Origin: Akkermansiaceae bacterium UBA2381
GTDB lineage: Bacteria; Verrucomicrobiota; Verrucomicrobiia; Verrucomicrobiales; DEV007
DNA length: 64,000 nucleotides
Direction of reading: 5' to 3'
NCBI GenBank assembly: GCA_002344215.1
Contig: DDSV01000034.1
Span: forward strand, 1 to 64,000
The position numbers were made by a program, and so were the translations under genes. Of this stretch, positions 42,093-51,259 are shown piece by piece. Under the pieces are notes generated by a model. The model was given only the letters and a program-made list of their open reading frames with translations, was not told the origin of the DNA and made no database searches. How positions within the stretch are numbered: position 1 is the stretch's first letter; the number at the start of each line of letters is the position of its first letter.

Positions 42093-42111
42093 CCCTTGCG
42101 ATTTGCAAGGG
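42093..42111. promoter_or_regulatory. Perfect dyad, probable activator-binding site
   Basis: CCCTTGC-GATTT-GCAAGGG is a perfect 7+7 inverted repeat at enhancer distance from the DUF1328 sigma-54 promoter and next to the end of the holin-cluster genes. It serves as the best guess for the recognition sequence of the NtrC-type regulator. Confidence 0.5.
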
Positions 42112-42164
42112 GCACTTCGTGCAGTTTCCCCCTTCTAAAGTCGGCATAGGGTCATGCCGAAAGC

Positions 42165-42545
42165 TTAACCCTGATTGCTCGTCGGTTCCTTCGGAGTGTG
42201 TTGTCGACGGTCAATCCAGCGAGTCACTTCGGATTCGATTAATTCGGTCAAAGTGGGAAGCGACAGAGTTAAAAGCCGGTTTCCGAGGAATCCGAAGGCA
42301 CCAAGAATCATCGGCCTCCATCTGGCGATCCCGCCCTCTCTTCCGTTCCGGCGGAACAGCGATGAAGCGGTCACACCCAGGGCGAGAGCCCCGGCTATCC
42401 AGGCGGCGGGATGAAGCTGAAATGAACTGCGCAAGCGACCCGGCAAGTCGAGGGCGCTTCCGAGACCGGAGAGGTCCTCGACGAGAATGGCCCGTGTCCC
42501 GGCAACCCGGGCAAGAATGGCGGCTTTGTCAGGAGTCGGCTTCAT
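42165..42545 (-). CDS. Hypothetical membrane-associated protein of the stress cluster
   Basis: 126 residues, no named family. One hydrophobic segment (PAAWIAGALALGVTASSLF) near 45-63 and a weaker one (MILGAFGFLGNRLLTLSLPTL) near 78-98. Its ATG overlaps the stop of the holin-X-like gene (ATGA). YqjK-type partners of DUF883 and holin-X proteins have this size and position, but the sequence similarity is not clear enough to name it. Confidence 0.6.
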   Translation of the reverse strand: MKPTPDKAAILARVAGTRAILVEDLSGLGSALDLPGRLRSSFQLHPAAWIAGALALGVTASSLFRRNGREGGIARWRPMILGAFGFLGNRLLTLSLPTLTELIESEVTRWIDRRQHTPKEPTSNQG

Positions 42546-42997
42546 CTCGGGGTGCCTGATCGGGTCGCTTCTGAACGCCGGCGGAGTGCTTCGCGGTCGC
42601 GTCGAAGTTCAGCCAGTGAATCGGGAAAAACGGGACTCTCGCCGCGCCGTTTTCGAGCGAGGACGAGAAGGATCGCCCCGATGAGAAGATGGCCCAACGC
42701 GACGTAGGCGGCCACGGTCGGCCAGGGCAGGGAACGACTTTGTGCAAGCCAGCCCACCAGCGCGGCGACGCCGACGGCATAGGCGGCAAGAAGCATCGCC
42801 GCGCCCGCAACGAGAAAGAGGAGGCGCCCGATGAGACGGGATTTCGCTTCGCGAGCCTCCCATCGCAGGAGATCGGCGCGGGCCTCGAGATGATCAAGAA
42901 GGGCGGCGAGGGTGCCGGCGGAGAGGGAGCCGATGCCATCGGATTGGGGAGCACGCTGACCTTCGGAACCGGATTCGGAGGAGTGTGGATCAGTCAT
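42542..42997 (-). CDS. Phage holin family (holin-X / YqjE-like) membrane protein
   Basis: 151 residues. A helix about 24-50 (LSAGTLAALLDHLEARADLLRWEAREAKSRL) precedes two transmembrane segments (LLFLVAGAAMLLAAYAVGVAALVGWL and VAAYVALGHLLIGAILLVLA), the usual PF07332/YqjE layout. Despite the family name these are cellular envelope proteins, often encoded with DUF883 (YqjD) and a YqjK-like protein. DUF883-like, holin-X and a third small gene form the operon here. Confidence 0.78.
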   Translation of the reverse strand: MTDPHSSESGSEGQRAPQSDGIGSLSAGTLAALLDHLEARADLLRWEAREAKSRLIGRLLFLVAGAAMLLAAYAVGVAALVGWLAQSRSLPWPTVAAYVALGHLLIGAILLVLARKRRGESPVFPDSLAELRRDREALRRRSEATRSGTPR

Positions 42998-43007
42998 GCT
43001 TGCGGAT

Positions 43008-43244
43008 TCAGCGTCTCAGGCGACCGATGAGGTAACCCGCTCCAACCGCGAGAGCGACGGCAAGGAGAGGATTTTCCCGGATAAAGCGTTCTCCCGCCGC
43101 GCGAAGATCACCGAGGGTAGCGTCCGCTTCGATTTCCGCGACGCGCTCGGGTTCGGCCTCGACCACGGGAGCGCGACGGGCGCGAGCTTTCCGTTTTGGA
43201 ACCGGTTCTGAGGCAAAGAGTTCAGGAATGTCGTTCTCGTCCAT
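43008..43244 (-). CDS. DUF883-like small membrane protein
   Basis: 78 residues. A charged N-terminal half (KRKARARRAPVVEAEPERV) leads to the DUF883-type C terminus GERFIRENPLLAVALAVGAGYLIGRLRR, with a single tail anchor. It is first in a YqjD-YqjE-like gene order (this gene, holin-X, hypothetical). Inverted CCTTGCC...GGCAAGG sequences at 43268-43297 lie upstream and could relate to the same regulator. Confidence 0.75.
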   Translation of the reverse strand: MDENDIPELFASEPVPKRKARARRAPVVEAEPERVAEIEADATLGDLRAAGERFIRENPLLAVALAVGAGYLIGRLRR

Positions 43245-43377
43245 GGTGGAATGACCGGGTGAAGTACCTTGCCATATTCAGACCCGGGAGGCAAGGAGGG
43301 GCTTTGCCCTGGCGAGGCGAGGGGACCGGGGTGGATTGCGTCGGAACCCTCGCTCGTTCCAATGTCGAACGACTTGG

Positions 43378-46300
43378 TCAACGCGTCACCGTCACGTCCG
43401 GGCGGGCCTTTTGGAAGGCTTCGATGGCGGCGGGGGTGATTTGGGTACAGCCGACAATCCCCAGTGTTTTCAGGTTCTTAAATTCCGTCATCATAGTCAA
43501 CGCCGCAGGGGTGATGCTGTCAGCATTGTCGAGACTGAATTTGTTGAGGAGTTTCAGTCGGAGGAGGTGACCGATGCCAGCATCTGTTAGATTGGGCATC
43601 CCACCCCCTGCGCTGCGAATAGTCAGTGAGCTGAGATTCTCGATGCGGGAGATCCCCTCGAACGACGCATCATTGCAAAACGGACTCGCGAACGACACAT
43701 CGTAAAGATTGGGAAAAGCGGCGAGCGAGGCAGTCACATTGGCTGTTGATTGACCGTCATCGATGTTGACCTCCGCTTGTCTCACCGAGGGAAACAACTT
43801 GGCAAGCTCCTCGCACCAGGCTTCTCCCCCTTCGGCAGGGATGGAGAACCCAAGGTTGACGAACGGTTGTCCCTTGAATTGGCGCCATCCCGCGACGGTG
43901 ACATTGGTATTCGTGAGTGCAAGTCCCGTGAGCTTTTTGAGAAATCTAAGCGGGGCCAGATCCCCGTCACCGATCTGAGTGCTTGAAATCCGCAAGTAAT
44001 CCAATTGCTCGAGTTCACCGATCTCTTTGATACCCTCGGCAGTGATTGCGGTGCCGCCGAAGCTTAGATAGCTGAGTTTACTTAAGCCCTTAAGGCGGGC
44101 AAGCCCCTTCCCTGTGAAGGACCTAGTGTTGGAGATGGTAAGTTGGCGCAATTCAGGAAGCGATCCCAAAACGTCGACGTCCGCATCAGTGACCGCCCGC
44201 TTATTTGTGCCCAAAATTTCCAGCTTGCGCAATCCGGCGATCACGCTCAGATCCTTGTACGTAGTTGCCGCGTTTCCCGCCGTCTCGGCGTTGATGTCAA
44301 TCCGCTGTATGGCAAATGATCCCTTCGGCAAATCCTCCATCTTATCGACACGCAGCGGCGCACCTCCCGAAAGAATCGTGATATTTCCCCCCAAATCCAA
44401 AGCCCACTCCGCCGCCTTCCGATCATCGCCGGGTGGGTACTTCGTGGCAGGAGCGCGGGCACTCTTGCCCGCATCGTCGCCCGCAGTGCCGCCGTTCGCC
44501 TCATTGGGGGCAGGAGTGCCCGCGCTCCCTTGTTCGAGTCGTTCGCGATACCCGCGCACGAACTTGGCGTCGTCGATGCGGTTCTTTTGAGTGAGGGAGG
44601 ATTCGAGCTGTTTGAGTCGGACGCCGAGGGGATCAGTGAGCGTCTTGAGATTGGTCGTGCGCTGGGTTTCGAGTTTGGCAAAGGAGTCGCGGTAGATCTG
44701 GCGCAGCTCCTTGAGGGCCTCGGGGGTGGACTCTTCGTCGGCCGGGATCGGACAAAGAGGGGGGCTTGCCAAGCCCCCGGCATCGGGTCGGGACTTGGCA
44801 AGTCCCGCTCCCTGGACAAGCTTCTTCTCCGCTTCCAGAGCAAGCACTCCGTCGAGGTGGCCGTCGCGCTTTTCCTCGGCGATGGTGCGGTCGAGCCCGC
44901 CGAGGTAGCCGGTGTTCAGTGTCGCGAGATCGGCATGGAAGATGGCCTCGACCCGCTCGGCCCGGAGTTTCTCGAACTGGGCGTGGAGTTCCTTCAACTC
45001 GGGGATCGCGGCAATGGCGGAGGCCTCCTGCTCGGCCGCGGTTCTTGCCTCGGCCTCCTTCGCGTCGAGGGCGCGGAGGTCCTTGCCCTGTTCGTCCACA
45101 CCGAGGAGGCGCAGGGCCTCGGCCTCGGGAAGGCCGTCGAGATTGATGATTTCGAAGTCACGGATGGAACCAACAAAGTTGGTAAGAGCAGGATCCCCTG
45201 CGTCAAATTCACTATCGACGACAGGCCCAATCAGATCGGTTCCGCATCGCGCGAAAATACGATTTCCAACGGTGCAGATCTCCCAAACTATTCCTTGAGT
45301 TTCTGAAGTGTTACTCGATCCCAATGCCAGATTGGTATGCAAAAGTCCCTTCTCTCCTTTCATGTCGAATGACGCTTTGATCAGCGTTTGGATTTCTTTC
45401 AACGCGTAGAATCGAGACCCTCGAACATCACTGCGTAATCTAAGTTCGAATTTGGTGCCGTGGGAGGTCGTCAGACGGACACCGCCATTCTTCATGCCAA
45501 GGTTACCTAGACGAAACGATACCTGTCGATCTGCCTTTAGCTCCCCATCATCCCACGTCACCCCGCTATCCGGCTTGCGCAGTTCCGCCGGCAAATCTTC
45601 GAACTCCGTAAAAACCTTCACCCACTGCCCGGGAGGGAACTGGGCGGAAGAGGGGGGGTGCGGGGGCGAGGGTGGGGCGTTTGGTCCTCCAAGCGCCGTC
45701 TTGGGAGATCCGGCAGTCTTGCCCCCATTCATCATCGCCGGGGCACTTGCGGCGGATGAGGGACCATCCGCCCTACCTGTGTCCTGTGTGATGGCGGGCT
45801 GGAGCAGGTCATTGCCCTTCTCATCCACCCCGAGCAGCTTCAGGGCCTCGGCCTCGGAGAGGCCGTCGAGGTTCATGACTTCGATGTCGCGGATCCGCCC
45901 GACAACGTGAGCGTAAACACTTCCTCCGGATGATGTGGAATCATCAGCATTACAGATCACACTCCCGTCGAATCGTAGGATTAAGCGATCCTCAATCGCA
46001 GCGAACTCAACAACGCTTACTTCGCTCAAGTTGGACTTGCCTCGAGCAATTGCGGTTTCACTGACAGCGGAGTTTGGGTCATTCCAAAACTGTCTCGTAA
46101 TCGCCGCATTAACCGTTCCCTCCTCGTATACTATCGCGGAGCGGTAAGCTGCCTTCGTTGTTCCTGAATATCGAATAAGTAAGGACGAGGTATCCTTGTT
46201 CTTGAATCGACCGCGCACCGCGATATTGCGGTAGTTCCCGGCTGCGATTGGCAATCGTTTGTTTGAAGCTCTGGTCATTTCGATCCACCCATCTTCAAAC

Positions 46301-47640
46301 TTCACCCCGCTGTCCGCTTTACGCAGGTCCTCCGGCAAGTCTTCAAATTTCGTAAACACCTTCACCCATTTCCCGGGCGGGAACGCTTCAGAAGAAGACG
46401 CGGAGACCGGGGGAGTGGGAGCGGAGGAGATAGGGACAGGGGGGGGCGTGGAGACCGGGGGAGCGGGAGAAGTTGTCACCGGTGCCGTCTTTGGCGGCGT
46501 CACGGGCAAAGTCGCGACCGGAGCCGGGGTCGTTACCTCCTTATCACCACCGCGTTTCCCCATCATCAAAAACCCGCCCACTCCGAGCACCACCGCCGCC
46601 GCGATCCCGATGATCCAGGGCAGCTTCGAGGCCGACTCGGGCGAGACGGCCTTCACTGCGACCGCCGTTGCCGCCTTCTTCGCCGGAGCCCGTCTCGTCT
46701 GGCTCGCGAGCAGAACCTGCTTCGGAATGGCGACACTGCTTTCCCCGCGTTCCTGCACCATGGGGGTGGTCAGGATCACGTCGAGATCGCGCCTTAACTC
46801 CTCGGCACTCTGATACCGATCCGTCGGATCGGTTTGCATAGCCCGGTCGATGATGTCGTCGAAACGGCGGTCGAGACCGGGCACCACGACGCAGGCGTCT
46901 TTCCACGCGCCGCGCGGGACGACTCCGGTGAGCATCTGGTAAAGCATCACCCCGACGGCGTAGAGGTCGGCGCGTCCGTCGACATCGGCCCCGAGGACGA
47001 GGACCTCGGGGGCGACGTAGTCGGGGGTGCCCATGGCGAGTCCGGTCCGGGTGAGACCGGCACCCTCGGCATCAGCGGCCTTGGCGAGGCCAAAGTCGGC
47101 GACCTTGACCTGCCCCTCCATGTTGATGAGGACATTGGCCGGCTTGATGTCGCGATGGACGACCCCGCGGGCATGGGCATAGGCGAGGGCGTCACAGACA
47201 TGGGCGGTCACGGCGAGGGCGTGCTCGGCGGGGAGACGTCCCTGTTCAGAGATCATGCGGGCGACGTCGGTTCCGTCGATGAAGGCCATCACGAAGTAGA
47301 GCTGGCCCGCGCTCATCACGCCGAAATCAAAAACCGCGACGATGGCCGGGTGATCCATTTTCGCCATCAGGCGGGCCTCGTTCTTGAAGCGCTCGGCAAA
47401 GCTGCCGTCCGCGTCATCGAGGTCCGGCGGCAGGATCTTGATCGCCACGGGCCGGTCGAGGGCCTTCTGGAGGCCCTTGTAGACGGCCCCCATGCCACCG
47501 CGGCCGAGGAGGCATTCGATCTCATACCCGGGGAGGAGGAGGGCAAGCTCCTCGGGCGTAGGTGGCTGCCACCGGATGCCACCGCTCGGGTTACGCTGAA
47601 AGCCGGTCGGCGTGGCTCCGGGTGGCGGTGTTTCGGGCAT
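43378..47640 (-). CDS. Membrane Ser/Thr protein kinase with duplicated extracytoplasmic module and leucine-rich repeats
   Basis: 1420 residues. Hanks-type kinase about 39-290: glycine loop LGRGGMGAVYKG, Lys68 (VAIKI), HRDIKPANVL (Asp164), DFG at 182-184, and the APE-like APEV. TM about 341-360. A Pro/Thr/Ser-rich stalk leads to two copies of a module beginning FPPGxWVKVFTxFEDLP and ending GLxEAEALxLLGVDE (about 424-610 and 665-860). A coiled-coil, charged region follows (about 870-1080), then leucine-rich repeats (RKLEILGTNKRAVTDADVDVLGSLPELRQLTIS and on) to the C terminus. Probably senses an external ligand; stand-alone gene. Confidence 0.9.
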   Translation of the reverse strand: MPETPPPGATPTGFQRNPSGGIRWQPPTPEELALLLPGYEIECLLGRGGMGAVYKGLQKALDRPVAIKILPPDLDDADGSFAERFKNEARLMAKMDHPAIVAVFDFGVMSAGQLYFVMAFIDGTDVARMISEQGRLPAEHALAVTAHVCDALAYAHARGVVHRDIKPANVLINMEGQVKVADFGLAKAADAEGAGLTRTGLAMGTPDYVAPEVLVLGADVDGRADLYAVGVMLYQMLTGVVPRGAWKDACVVVPGLDRRFDDIIDRAMQTDPTDRYQSAEELRRDLDVILTTPMVQERGESSVAIPKQVLLASQTRRAPAKKAATAVAVKAVSPESASKLPWIIGIAAAVVLGVGGFLMMGKRGGDKEVTTPAPVATLPVTPPKTAPVTTSPAPPVSTPPPVPISSAPTPPVSASSSEAFPPGKWVKVFTKFEDLPEDLRKADSGVKFEDGWIEMTRASNKRLPIAAGNYRNIAVRGRFKNKDTSSLLIRYSGTTKAAYRSAIVYEEGTVNAAITRQFWNDPNSAVSETAIARGKSNLSEVSVVEFAAIEDRLILRFDGSVICNADDSTSSGGSVYAHVVGRIRDIEVMNLDGLSEAEALKLLGVDEKGNDLLQPAITQDTGRADGPSSAASAPAMMNGGKTAGSPKTALGGPNAPPSPPHPPSSAQFPPGQWVKVFTEFEDLPAELRKPDSGVTWDDGELKADRQVSFRLGNLGMKNGGVRLTTSHGTKFELRLRSDVRGSRFYALKEIQTLIKASFDMKGEKGLLHTNLALGSSNTSETQGIVWEICTVGNRIFARCGTDLIGPVVDSEFDAGDPALTNFVGSIRDFEIINLDGLPEAEALRLLGVDEQGKDLRALDAKEAEARTAAEQEASAIAAIPELKELHAQFEKLRAERVEAIFHADLATLNTGYLGGLDRTIAEEKRDGHLDGVLALEAEKKLVQGAGLAKSRPDAGGLASPPLCPIPADEESTPEALKELRQIYRDSFAKLETQRTTNLKTLTDPLGVRLKQLESSLTQKNRIDDAKFVRGYRERLEQGSAGTPAPNEANGGTAGDDAGKSARAPATKYPPGDDRKAAEWALDLGGNITILSGGAPLRVDKMEDLPKGSFAIQRIDINAETAGNAATTYKDLSVIAGLRKLEILGTNKRAVTDADVDVLGSLPELRQLTISNTRSFTGKGLARLKGLSKLSYLSFGGTAITAEGIKEIGELEQLDYLRISSTQIGDGDLAPLRFLKKLTGLALTNTNVTVAGWRQFKGQPFVNLGFSIPAEGGEAWCEELAKLFPSVRQAEVNIDDGQSTANVTASLAAFPNLYDVSFASPFCNDASFEGISRIENLSSLTIRSAGGGMPNLTDAGIGHLLRLKLLNKFSLDNADSITPAALTMMTEFKNLKTLGIVGCTQITPAAIEAFQKARPDVTVTR

Positions 47641-48006
47641 AGGCGGCGGAGTGACAACTAAGCGCTCCCGATCCGCACCAAAAGGGCGTCAGAAGACGCA
47701 ATTGATGTAGCAAGGAAGGCGATCCCCGGCAAGGGGAAAAGCTGAACTGGAGCGTAGGTGAGAGGAACAGTCCAAAGCAGAGTCAAAAAGTAGTGGCCCC
47801 GGGCGGAGCTTGGAGTGCGTCGAATTCAAACCATTACAACCCGGCCGGGTGTTTCAAAAACGTTGACGGGTGCCAGAATTTTTTGCACGCTTCGTTGTGA
47901 CGTGTCGGCTGTTCTCCTTCTTTGTTCATTGCTTTTTGCATCCTTTACTCACTGCCGGAGCATAAACGGGATGGACGTGCTGAGTTGTTCTGTAATCCCC
48001 GCCATT
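47641..48006 (+). other. Intergenic region without a supported gene
   Basis: 366 bp between the divergent kinase gene and the small exported protein gene. It should hold both promoters. A CCCGGCCGGG palindrome occurs near 47840. No clear -35/-10 pair or RNA gene could be assigned. Confidence 0.4.
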
Positions 48007-48672
48007 ATGAGACCGCTTATTGTTCCTACCGCATTTCTACTGTCGTTGTTGCTCGCATCTGCTGGATTCTCTGAGCCCGCTGCAGGTGAAGCTCTTCACA
48101 CTCTTACCAGTGTGAACGGAGAGCAGATGAAGGCCTTCTATGTGCGTCGTGATGGCCCTAATGTAATTCTTCGATCCGAAACAGGTCAGGAGAAGGCGTT
48201 TGCTCTTTCCGTCTTCTCAGGGAAGAGCAAACGATTGCTGATTGATCGGGCGCTTAAGGATAGGAAGGTTTCGGAAGAAGCGCTGGAGCTCCAGAAAAAA
48301 CTGATCGGTGTTTGGAATACAACAGATAACTCGGGATTTCTGGTCGCTTTCGATATCGATTGGCGAATCCCTCTTTTCGGGGTGCAATTCCCGGATGGGG
48401 CGGCGCTGGTGGATTCCAGTGGATTTACGGTATATGAAATTGTCATTGGTCAGGGAGAGCCGGTGATTCGCTCTTTCAGATGGGAAGACCAAGGTGACAC
48501 TCCGACTGATGAGTGGACCATTAAAACAATCGACGGCGAACAACTGGTGTTGATGGGGGTGCAGCGTCAGGTGAAGGGGGCCACGTCGCTTTCACCTACC
48601 GATTCTAAGACTGTTCCCGCGCCTTTCACTCGCTCGAATCCCACCCCCCCGCTTCCAGACGTGAAAGAGTGA
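48007..48672 (+). CDS. Exported hypothetical protein
   Basis: 221 residues with a signal peptide about 1-22 (AFLLSLLLASAGFSEP). Following is a segment HTLTSVNGEQMKAFYVRRDGPNVILRSETGQ that resembles an SLA1-homology/SHD1-type strand pattern known from planctomycetal secreted proteins (weak). The remainder is beta-rich with a Ser/Pro tail. The ATG at 48007 gives the cleanest signal; an in-frame ATG lies at 47971. Function unknown. Confidence 0.6.
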   Translation: MRPLIVPTAFLLSLLLASAGFSEPAAGEALHTLTSVNGEQMKAFYVRRDGPNVILRSETGQEKAFALSVFSGKSKRLLIDRALKDRKVSEEALELQKKLIGVWNTTDNSGFLVAFDIDWRIPLFGVQFPDGAALVDSSGFTVYEIVIGQGEPVIRSFRWEDQGDTPTDEWTIKTIDGEQLVLMGVQRQVKGATSLSPTDSKTVPAPFTRSNPTPPLPDVKE

Positions 48673-48740
48673 TGAAGAGAGAATTTTTGGCAGAAGGTCC
48701 CGATTCCTCGAAGATCCGACCGTCGTTATAGTTGCACTTT

Positions 48741-50465
48741 CTATCCTCCCGTCTTTGGATTCTCCGCGAGAATGGACCCGATGAAGGGGAAGAGCTGCTT
48801 TTTGCGGCTGACCACTCCTTTGAGGACAAAGAGGTGGGAATCCTTACGCGGGTAACCGATTTTCTGCCGGATCTCGACGGGGGCTTCGATGAGTAGAAGG
48901 CTGTCGTTCAGGGTGATGTCCGTGATCATCAGACAGGCCAGATCGAGATTCTGTTCCTTGATCAGGGTTCGCAGTTCCTCCTGAAGGGCCTCGCGGGCGG
49001 GCCAGAAGTAATCAAATCCGATCTCCTCGACCTGGGAGATGCTGACCCGGTAGCCGCTTTCCTCAAACTCCTTACGGTCCGACCCGACCGCCTCAGCGAT
49101 GTTGCTGCTTCGCAGTACGGAACCGGCCGAGAAGAAGTCTTCCTTGAATTTGTCCACATCGATCCCGGCGATCATGCTGGCCCACTCGAGCACGGACCGG
49201 TCCTCATCGGTTGTGGTCGGGGAGGTGAGGTTGAGCGTGTCCGAGATGATCCCCGCACAGATGCAGATCGCGATGCTGCGCGAGGGCACGATGCTGTGGC
49301 CGCGGAAGGCGCTGCCCACGATGGTGCAGGTGGAGCCGACGGTCTTGTTGATGAATTGGACGGGCTCCTTGGTGACGAGGTTGCCGCTGAGGCGATGGTG
49401 ATCGAGGACTTCGACGATTTCGGCTTCATCCGCCCCCGACACCGCCTGGGAGAACTCGTTGTGATCGACGAGAATCAGTCGTGGCCGTTCCGGGTTGACG
49501 AGATCGGCCCGGGAAAAGACACCCACCAGCCGGTTCGACTCGGGGTCACACACCGGGAAAAGAACCTGGTCCCGGTTCGACTTCAGCTTTTCCTTGATGG
49601 CCTGCAGTTTTGCCTCGGAAGAAAAGGACATGAACTCGGTCGAGACCGCGCTGTGAATTGAGCGCGCCCCCCGGATCAGCTGGGTCGTCGAGGCGGTGTC
49701 CCGGTTCGTCACGAGGATGGAGGTCCCGTTCTTCGAAGCGGAGTGAATGATGGCCTCAGAGGGGCGGAAGCCGCTGGTGATGACGAGGCATCGAACTCCG
49801 GCCTCGACGGCATGGAGTTGAACGCCGACGCGGTCCCCGGTGATGATGAGCAATTTCTCTTTCGGGAGACGGCCTATCCTCTCCTGCATGACAGGTTCGG
49901 ACGAGCCGGCCACCATCATGAGGAAATCCTGCTCCTGGGAGCTGCTGTCGGTGAGGTGAACCACGTCCGCCTCGAGGACGCGGGCGACGTTGTCGGTGGA
50001 GGTGGTGACCTGTCGGGCAAAATCACCCTGATCGCTCTCGGGAATGAGGAGGGCGAGGAGATCCTGCAGAGCCAGCATGCCAAGGAGGATGCCCTCTCCG
50101 TTGACGACCGGGAGACTCCGGTAGCTGTGGGCCGCCATTTCGCGGTAGGCCTCGATGACCGAATCGGTCGGCCGGGCGGTCGAGACTTCGCGGCGGCAGA
50201 TGTCGCCGGCGCGCAGGTTAACATCGCTCAGGAGCCGGGGACGGCTCACTCCGGACATTTGCAGAACCCACTCGGTACGGGCGTTCGGCGGTCCACAACA
50301 GGCGGCCACGGCCGTCGGAACCCGTGTCTGGCTCAGCAGATCGGCATAGGCGAGGGCGGAACAGATCGCGTCGGTATCCGGGTTCTTGTGGCCCATCACC
50401 CAGGTGGGGCGGGCTCCTTTAGGGAAGAGGGGGCTTGTCTCAGGCACCCGCATACTGTCCCTCAT
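48741..50465 (-). CDS. ppaC: Family II (manganese) inorganic pyrophosphatase with CBS and DRTGG domains
   Basis: 574 residues. The DHH-type catalytic half is split: MGHKNPDTDAICSALAYA at the N terminus, then CBS1 (about 85-140), DRTGG (EKLLIITGDRVGVQLHAVEAGVRCLVI), CBS2 (about 275-330), then VDHNEFSQ, LDHHRLSG, GSTCTIV and the DHHA2 C-terminal domain. CBS pyrophosphatases are inhibited by AMP/ADP and activated by ATP or diadenosine polyphosphates via the CBS pair. The start is 50465; the in-frame ATG at 50453 is possible. Convergent with the preceding exported-protein gene. Confidence 0.92.
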   Translation of the reverse strand: MRDSMRVPETSPLFPKGARPTWVMGHKNPDTDAICSALAYADLLSQTRVPTAVAACCGPPNARTEWVLQMSGVSRPRLLSDVNLRAGDICRREVSTARPTDSVIEAYREMAAHSYRSLPVVNGEGILLGMLALQDLLALLIPESDQGDFARQVTTSTDNVARVLEADVVHLTDSSSQEQDFLMMVAGSSEPVMQERIGRLPKEKLLIITGDRVGVQLHAVEAGVRCLVITSGFRPSEAIIHSASKNGTSILVTNRDTASTTQLIRGARSIHSAVSTEFMSFSSEAKLQAIKEKLKSNRDQVLFPVCDPESNRLVGVFSRADLVNPERPRLILVDHNEFSQAVSGADEAEIVEVLDHHRLSGNLVTKEPVQFINKTVGSTCTIVGSAFRGHSIVPSRSIAICICAGIISDTLNLTSPTTTDEDRSVLEWASMIAGIDVDKFKEDFFSAGSVLRSSNIAEAVGSDRKEFEESGYRVSISQVEEIGFDYFWPAREALQEELRTLIKEQNLDLACLMITDITLNDSLLLIEAPVEIRQKIGYPRKDSHLFVLKGVVSRKKQLFPFIGSILAENPKTGG

Positions 50466-50551
50466 CCTGAGGGAGAATCGACTGAAAATTTTGCCACTCG
50501 TTTACCCGGAATCCCGAGCGGCCGGAAAAGGTTTCACGTTCGGCCGGAAAC

Positions 50552-51136
50552 TTACCCGAAATAGGACGGCTCGGAGCCGGGTTTCCATTTGATGCTGCAA
50601 CCGGTGCTGGGATACCACGGTGTTGGCATCGGCGTCGCGGCGAGGAGATGGGCAACGGCCGTCTTCAGATCCTCTCCGGTGGGCGCTCCCCCTCGTCCGG
50701 GCCGGGTGCTGTCGAACTGGCCGGCGTAGGTCAGGTGCAGGGCGGCGTCGAACAGGTAAAAATCGGGGGTACAGGCGGCCGCATAGACCTTCGCGATGGA
50801 CTGGTCCTCATCGTAGAGGTAGGGAAAATGCCATCCGTTCCGGGTCGAAAAATCCTTCATGAGTGCCGGAGAATCAGCGGGATAGCGGCTCACGTCGTTT
50901 GCATTGATCGCCACCGTGGCGATTCCCTGTTCGGCCGCCGAGTCCGCAAAGCGCCCGAGTTCCGCGGCGAGGTGCACGACGAAGGGGCAATGATTGCAGA
51001 CAAAGGCGATCAGGAGTCCCTTTTGTCCGCGAATCAGATCCCGCAGGGAGTGAATAGTGCCGTCGGGATCGGGCAGGGAAAAATCAGGAGCGGACTCACC
51101 GGGCTTCAATGCAAAGGTGGAAGGGACTTCGGCCAT
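50552..51136 (-). CDS. Thioredoxin-family (AhpC/TSA, redoxin) protein
   Basis: 194 residues. APDFSLPDPDGTIHSL is the redoxin start, CNHCPFV contains the active-site CxxC in the variant CNHC, and CTPDFYLFD holds the cis-Pro region. This thioredoxin-like subgroup is widespread and cytoplasmic (no signal peptide); its physiological target is unknown. It is divergent from rplI across a 120-bp gap. Confidence 0.88.
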   Translation of the reverse strand: MAEVPSTFALKPGESAPDFSLPDPDGTIHSLRDLIRGQKGLLIAFVCNHCPFVVHLAAELGRFADSAAEQGIATVAINANDVSRYPADSPALMKDFSTRNGWHFPYLYDEDQSIAKVYAAACTPDFYLFDAALHLTYAGQFDSTRPGRGGAPTGEDLKTAVAHLLAATPMPTPWYPSTGCSIKWKPGSEPSYFG

Positions 51137-51193
51137 AATTCGGTAAGGGGAGGGGAGTAGCTACTTAAGAAGTGTAAAACTTCGGTCTGCGGG

Positions 51194-51222
51194 TTGACAA
51201 GGTATCGAATCGCACCTATCTG
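51194..51222 (+). promoter_or_regulatory. rplI promoter
   Basis: TTGACA (51194-51199), 17-bp spacer and TATCTG (51217-51222) precede the rplI ATG by 38 bp. The -35 is consensus. Confidence 0.7.
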
Positions 51223-51259
51223 TCCCGCTCTTTTTTCAATTCCCGAATCCGCGCTCACC

